64,000 bases of DNA, taken from Sycon ciliatum. Its lineage: Eukaryota > Porifera > Calcarea > Leucosolenida > Sycettidae. A program made the translations under genes and the position numbers. The notes beneath the pieces are model-generated. The model saw only the letters and a list, made by a program, of their open reading frames with translations. It did not search any database and had not been told where the DNA came from. The stretch is from contig NC_088646.1 of the NCBI RefSeq assembly GCF_964019385.1, positions 19,254,407 to 19,318,406 of the forward strand, written 5' to 3'. Positions 60,300 through 64,000 of the stretch are shown here, piece by piece (positions within the stretch are counted from its first letter, which is position 1; every line of letters begins with the position of its first letter).

Positions 60300-60687
60300 C
60301 AGTAAGATCGGGCGCCGAAGAACACCTCGCCGAAGAACACCCAGGCTGGAAAACCGGCAAAATTTAAGAACAGTCCAGGCTAGAATTATCAGATTTAAGA
60401 ACACTTTTAAAATTTGGAACATTGTACATGTATGGGAGGTGAGTACATGTCATGTACACGTGTAAACAGTAACTGCTACATGTACAGTCATTCCCATTTA
60501 CGACACCCACTAGTTTAGAAGTACTACATTGCACTACATGTACATGTACATGTACATGACAAACGTCATGACGTCACTCGACTCGCCGCGCGCGTGTGAA
60601 TAAGAACGGTCTGGCTAGAATCAAAAATTTAAGAACTTTCCTAGGCTGCGCTCGAGCCCCTGCGTTCTTCGGCGCCCGATCTTACTG
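60300..60687. mobile_element. pogo-like MITE with CAGTAAGATCGGGCGCC ends
   Basis: CAGTAAGATCGGGCGCCGAA is mirrored exactly at the right end (TTCGGCGCCCGATCTTACTG), both bordered by TA. 388 bases, non-coding; it separates the array from the piggyBac relict. Confidence 0.85.
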
Positions 60688-60756
60688 TATCCTTTCATGT
60701 TGTACAGAGAAGAAAGTATGATCTCCGGAAGAGTGACTCGCCGCGTTTCAGTCTCT

Positions 60757-61647
60757 TTACAGCTGCCGGGTCTGTGATATCCGGGGGGGGGGGGGGGGGG
60801 GGTATGTGCTTACGATTACGGCGAAACAGTACCGATCGCATACGTTCCATGACTGAATTGGTCCACGAATAGATTTACACTGGAGTAAAAGTTGTCCATA
60901 AAATAATATGCACTGCCGTATCAGCTTCATCCCAATGGCGTACAACAATCCTTGTTTTGGCCGATCTCCTTCTCTTCCGGAATAGATGGAGAAGCGCCAC
61001 ATATAGCCTTTTGCGCTGCAAGCAAGCACCTACAGCTTCACACCCCATTTGTGGGGCTTGTTCTTGATATATTGCTTGAGATAGGATCTACCTTTGGTTG
61101 GCACCAACGACTCATCTACAGATATTTCCCAGCCGAGATTCCACGAATGCTGTATTTTTTGGTTGAGCTCTTCCGCAAACTCGGATACGTTCGCGAGGCG
61201 GCCGCCTGCTGCGTGCTGCGTTTTATCAGGTAGATGGAAATATTGCAGAATCTTCAGAAATCTGTCACGCTGGAATGTCAGCGAAATAAACACATTTCTA
61301 AGGAAGTCGTGATCCAACCAGTAATCCCTCAGTGCTGGTAGTCTGTTGATGCCCATGGCGATCATGATGCCGATGAATGCGCGCATCTCTGCCTGATCAA
61401 CGTCGACCCAGTTTCTTGCCTTGCATTGCCTTGCGTACTGATTTGTTCTGGCAACCATGACTGTGAGCATTTCTGCCACAGCGTTTGCAACGGCCTCGTT
61501 TCCAAGAGCTTGGGCATCAAGGAAAGAGTTCACGCCTCGCCTGGCCATCACGCTCCTTCGCTCGGCTAGTTCCGAAAGAGCAAACCACGTCAGAACCAAA
61601 AATTGACAAGATACACAACAACTAGTTGCAAGCATAGCTCGTGTCAA
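60757..61647 (-). pseudogene. piggyBac-type transposase relict
   Basis: Minus strand. EMRAFIGIMIAMGINRLPAL, FISLTFQRDRFLKILQYFHL and VDESLVPTKGRSYLKQYIKN are diagnostic of the PGBD/DDE_Tnp_1_7 family, the last holding a catalytic Asp. A TAG at about 61030 interrupts the frame, which continues (SAKGYMWRFSIYSG), then a frameshift leads to the DNFYSS box holding the next catalytic Asp. After that the frame is lost at a poly-G run. It is inactive. Confidence 0.85.
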
Positions 61648-61829
61648 GCGTATTCCAAACTAAAAACTTTTGTTTGAACTTCAGCGCACTGAAAAAATTT
61701 CAGATGGCACCTGCCAGGTTTATAGTCAAATTCGGAAGGAATTTTCCTGCTGAATCCAGCTGTGCAAGAATTTGAAGCTACGATCTCGGCGCGTGCCTCA
61801 AAATCATGTTTGAATGCGCGCTTATACGC

Positions 61830-61875
61830 GGTACGGATACTGTATATCCGTACGTTAGGGCTTAAAAAGGGTTAA
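61830..61875 (-). repeat. piggyBac terminal repeat with TTAA
   Basis: Read on the minus strand from TTAA (61872-61875), CCCTTTTTAAGCCCTAACG is a piggyBac-style terminus. A subterminal palindrome (TACGGATACTGTATATCCGTA) follows. The opposite end with its TTAA was not found. Confidence 0.65.
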
Positions 61876-62272
61876 AGTGCGGTGTATACTCCGGAAAATA
61901 AGGTATCCACCTTGTGCATACATCTGCCTCGCAAGGGTTGGAAGTCTGTGTAACTCATCACGGCATAGAGGCAGATCCTGGATGTGCGGGAAAGAAATGA
62001 ACTTTTTGTACACAGTTCTTTCTTACTGGTTTCAAGTGATCCTTCGCAAACTAGCCCCAGTTGTATCAATCCCGTTGGTTTTGTTGCATAATATTCTGAG
62101 TTCCAAACCGATGGCTCAGGATTGTTACTTGCTTTAGTAGTATGTTTTGTAAATGAGTGGTCAGTGAGCCTAATGAAGATGGCAAGTGAATTGAATTGAG
62201 AGTTTGTTTTTGCATACATCCCTACCTACATGACACTGATTTCCATTCCTTCTCTTGTTGTTGCTTCTGCAG

Positions 62273-62353
62273 CTACCCAGGTGTGTCCGTGGACAATTTC
62301 AGCACCAGCTGGAAAGACGGCCTGGCCTTCAATGCAATACTCAACCGATTCCG
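62273..62353 (+). CDS. Plakin/spectraplakin gene, CH2 exon f
   Basis: Acceptor CTTCTGCAG, donor CCG|GTAGGA, 81 bases (phase 2 to 2). VSVDNFSTSWKDGLAFNAIL is the CH2 NFTTSWxDGLAFNAL block. Confidence 0.94.
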
Positions 62354-62829
62354 GTAGGAAGAGTCTGCAACAAGTTCATTTACTGTCACTAATGCTGTCT
62401 GACAGTCAGGCCCGTACCAGGGGGTCTCTTTTCTACTGGGCCAGGCGTTTCTTAAGGCTTTACCCATGCTAAACAACTTTCGCTGGAACAGTTACTTGTA
62501 GCTATATCGACTCCTTTAACTAAGTATTTACAAACTCCGTATTTAATACCGGTCACGGTGGATTATTGATATCTTATAACCGTTTCACGATGTGCAAGTG
62601 TGCATAGAATCCACTGTCTTCACCTCTCATTCCTTACCAATGGAAACCCTCTGAGAAATCCTACATGTGTATGCACCAGGCTGTATAGATTACCTTTAGA
62701 TCACCATCCTTTTCTCTGGCTGACAGCCCCGTACTAGGTGTGCATGCCATGAGATAATATTGTTATTGTGTGACACACATGTCAGTCGAAAGCCTTGCGG
62801 TGTTCTTGTGTGATCCTATCCACATCCAG
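62354..62829 (+). other. Intron after CH2 exon f
   Basis: No gene or element recognised. Confidence 0.5.
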
Positions 62830-62945
62830 TCCGGACATGGTGGACTTTGATAGTCTGCATCCTGGTGACAACATGGCCAATCTTCAGCAGGCATTCTCCG
62901 CCTTTGAAAGCGAGTTTGGTGTCATTCAGCTGCTGGATGCTGAAG
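62830..62945 (+). CDS. Plakin/spectraplakin gene, CH2 exon g
   Basis: Acceptor ACATCCAG, donor GAAG|GTGAGC, 116 bases (phase 2 to 1). PDMVDFDSLHPGDNMANLQQ and FGVIQLLDAE match the CH2 RPDLxDxxxL...xNLxxAFxxAExxxGxxxLLDxED sequence. Confidence 0.94.
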
Positions 62946-63200
62946 GTGAGCACTAAAACTAGGAGCAGTGAAGACATTTTGTACTGTATTGTATTTTATT
63001 ATTTACTTGGGCATTCCCAACAGACCCTAAGGCCTTCTTACACGGTGCCCAAGGTGAGACATCAGGAAGTGTGAGCCACATCAATTTTTGCTTGCTAGCC
63101 CCATGCAATAAATCATGGCCTTGTCCAGCTCAGAATTTTGCCTGGCTTTGCTTGACTAATAACTTACTGTATCTTGTTTGTTGGCGATGTGCTGCTGCAG

Positions 63201-63304
63201 ATTTCAATATGGCCGTACCAGACGAGAACTCCATATTGACGTACATATCCCTGCTGATCAAAGCTCTTCCTGAAAACATTCCAGCACATCCTAAATATGC
63301 CGCG
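63201..63304 (+). CDS. Plakin/spectraplakin gene, CH2 exon h
   Basis: Acceptor GCTGCAG, donor GCG|GTGAGT, 104 bases (phase 1 to 0). VPDENSILTYISLLIKALPE is the end of CH2 (xPDEKSIxTYVSxxxxxFP). Confidence 0.93.
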
Positions 63305-63442
63305 GTGAGTGAACTGTGGTATGCAGGCTTGAATCTTCCCTTAGCTACCTAGCGGTATGGAGTTACATGTTGATTGGATCAACAGATTTACATTGGACAT
63401 TTGACATTACAGTGCAGCCGCTAGTACACTCTGTACTGCCAT

Positions 63443-63715
63443 GTGTCATAGTCTGTGTCATAGTCTGTGGCATAGTCTGTGTCATAGTCTGTGTCATAGT
63501 CTGTGGCATAGTCTGTGGCATAGTCTGTGTCATAGTCTGTGTCATAGTCTGTGGCATAGTCTGTGTCATAGTCTGTGTCATAGTCTGTGGCATAGTCTGT
63601 GGCATAGTCTGTGTCATAGTCTGTGTCATAGTCTGTGTCATAGTCTGTGTCATAGTCTGTGGCATAGTCTGTGGCATAGTCTGTGTCATAGTCTGTGGCA
63701 TAGTCTGTGTCATAG
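63443..63715. repeat. 12-base minisatellite
   Basis: About 22 copies of CATAGTCTGTGT/CATAGTCTGTGG in irregular alternation. All frames stay open on both strands, but this is a length effect, not coding. Confidence 0.93.
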
Positions 63716-63724
63716 ATACATGTA

Positions 63725-63881
63725 CAGTCAACCTTGCGAATAACAGCCCTCGATCGGACACGAGAAAAGTATCATTATCCGCAAGGTTAAATGTAAAGTT
63801 CAGTGATTACTTGTTCTGAAGATAGTGTCATTGTTTGTGAGGTCCTGTTTTATCCGAGGTTGTTATTCACGAGGTTGCCTG
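63725..63881. mobile_element. pogo-like MITE (TA target)
   Basis: CAGTCAACCTTGCGAATAACA at the left and TGTTATTCACGAGGTTGCCTG at the right are inverted with a few changes, bordered by TA. It is related in style to 44353-44560. Confidence 0.72.
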
Positions 63882-63903
63882 TAAACCCCTCTTGGTTGGA
63901 CAG

Positions 63904-63957
63904 GATTTGAAGGTGCCTTTGTTGAAACAACCTGCATTGGATGACCACGGGAATTTT
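63904..63957 (+). CDS. Plakin/spectraplakin gene, candidate exon i
   Basis: Acceptor TTGGACAG, donor TTTT|GTATGC, 54 bases, phase 0, which matches exon h. It encodes DLKVPLLKQPALDDHGNF, a linker after CH2. Support is splice sites and phase only. Confidence 0.5.
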
Positions 63958-64000
63958 GTATGCCTAGGTGACATACTTATGTCTTCTTGTATTTTGCTGC

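Larger units (their letters stand above)
63305..63903 (+). other. Intron after CH2 exon h
   Basis: Filled by a 12-base minisatellite (63443-63715) and a pogo-like MITE (63725-63881). Confidence 0.6.

Noticed and set aside
63316..63819. Frames of 100-167 codons through the 12-base minisatellite
   Set aside because: Pure repeat translation on both strands. It overlaps a plakin intron between well-supported exons.

Overview
The window looks like animal (metazoan) nuclear DNA. It has intron-rich genes with short exons and GT-AG junctions, long (GT)n, (CT)n and homopolymer runs, many small inverted-repeat elements flanked by TA, and BEL/Pao, Gypsy, Penelope and piggyBac elements. The host proteins are clearly metazoan but divergent. 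A sponge or other early-branching animal would fit, but this is a weak inference and no organism can be named from the sequence.

Host genes. (1) Positions 2258-46539, + strand: a RIM-type gene (Rab3-interacting active-zone scaffold). I followed it through 18 coding exons: Rab-binding helix, FYVE-like zinc finger, PDZ, C2A, Ser/Pro-rich linker and C2B. Every intron phase agrees except one, where a small exon must be missing between 36762 and 45129. (2) Positions 47121-48459, - strand: a complete two-exon CDK20/CCRK kinase, tail to tail with the RIM gene. (3) Positions 52434-63957 and beyond, + strand: the N-terminal actin-binding domain (two calponin-homology domains) of a plakin/spectraplakin gene. 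It is partial at the right edge and its first exon was not found.

Mobile elements dominate the introns. One RIM intron (12077-33778) holds a BEL/Pao element (12098-31955, TSD CAGGG). A Gypsy element (16202-28398, TSD GAGT, identical LTRs) sits inside its reverse-transcriptase gene. That Gypsy copy contains a terminal-inverted-repeat element (16826-18152) and an insertion without TSD, arranged X-Y-X'-inner-Y' (19901-25735), which resembles a Helitron tandem or a tyrosine-recombinase element with split direct repeats. Another RIM intron holds an intact Gypsy element (37087-41617, TSD CTTAC, identical LTRs). A small LTR/TRIM-like element (10327-11618) lies next to a tRNA-Lys(CTT). A plakin intron holds a 5'-truncated Penelope-like element with inverted 3' copies (57202-59964) and a decayed piggyBac transposase (about 60757-61875).

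The strongest leads for novelty are the four-level nest, the X-Y-X'-Y' element with its minisatellite interior, a Gypsy copy with identical LTRs that lacks an integrase, a textbook -1 frameshift site at its gag-pro junction, and the Penelope inverted-repeat arrangement. I saw no CRISPR, operon or prokaryotic feature.
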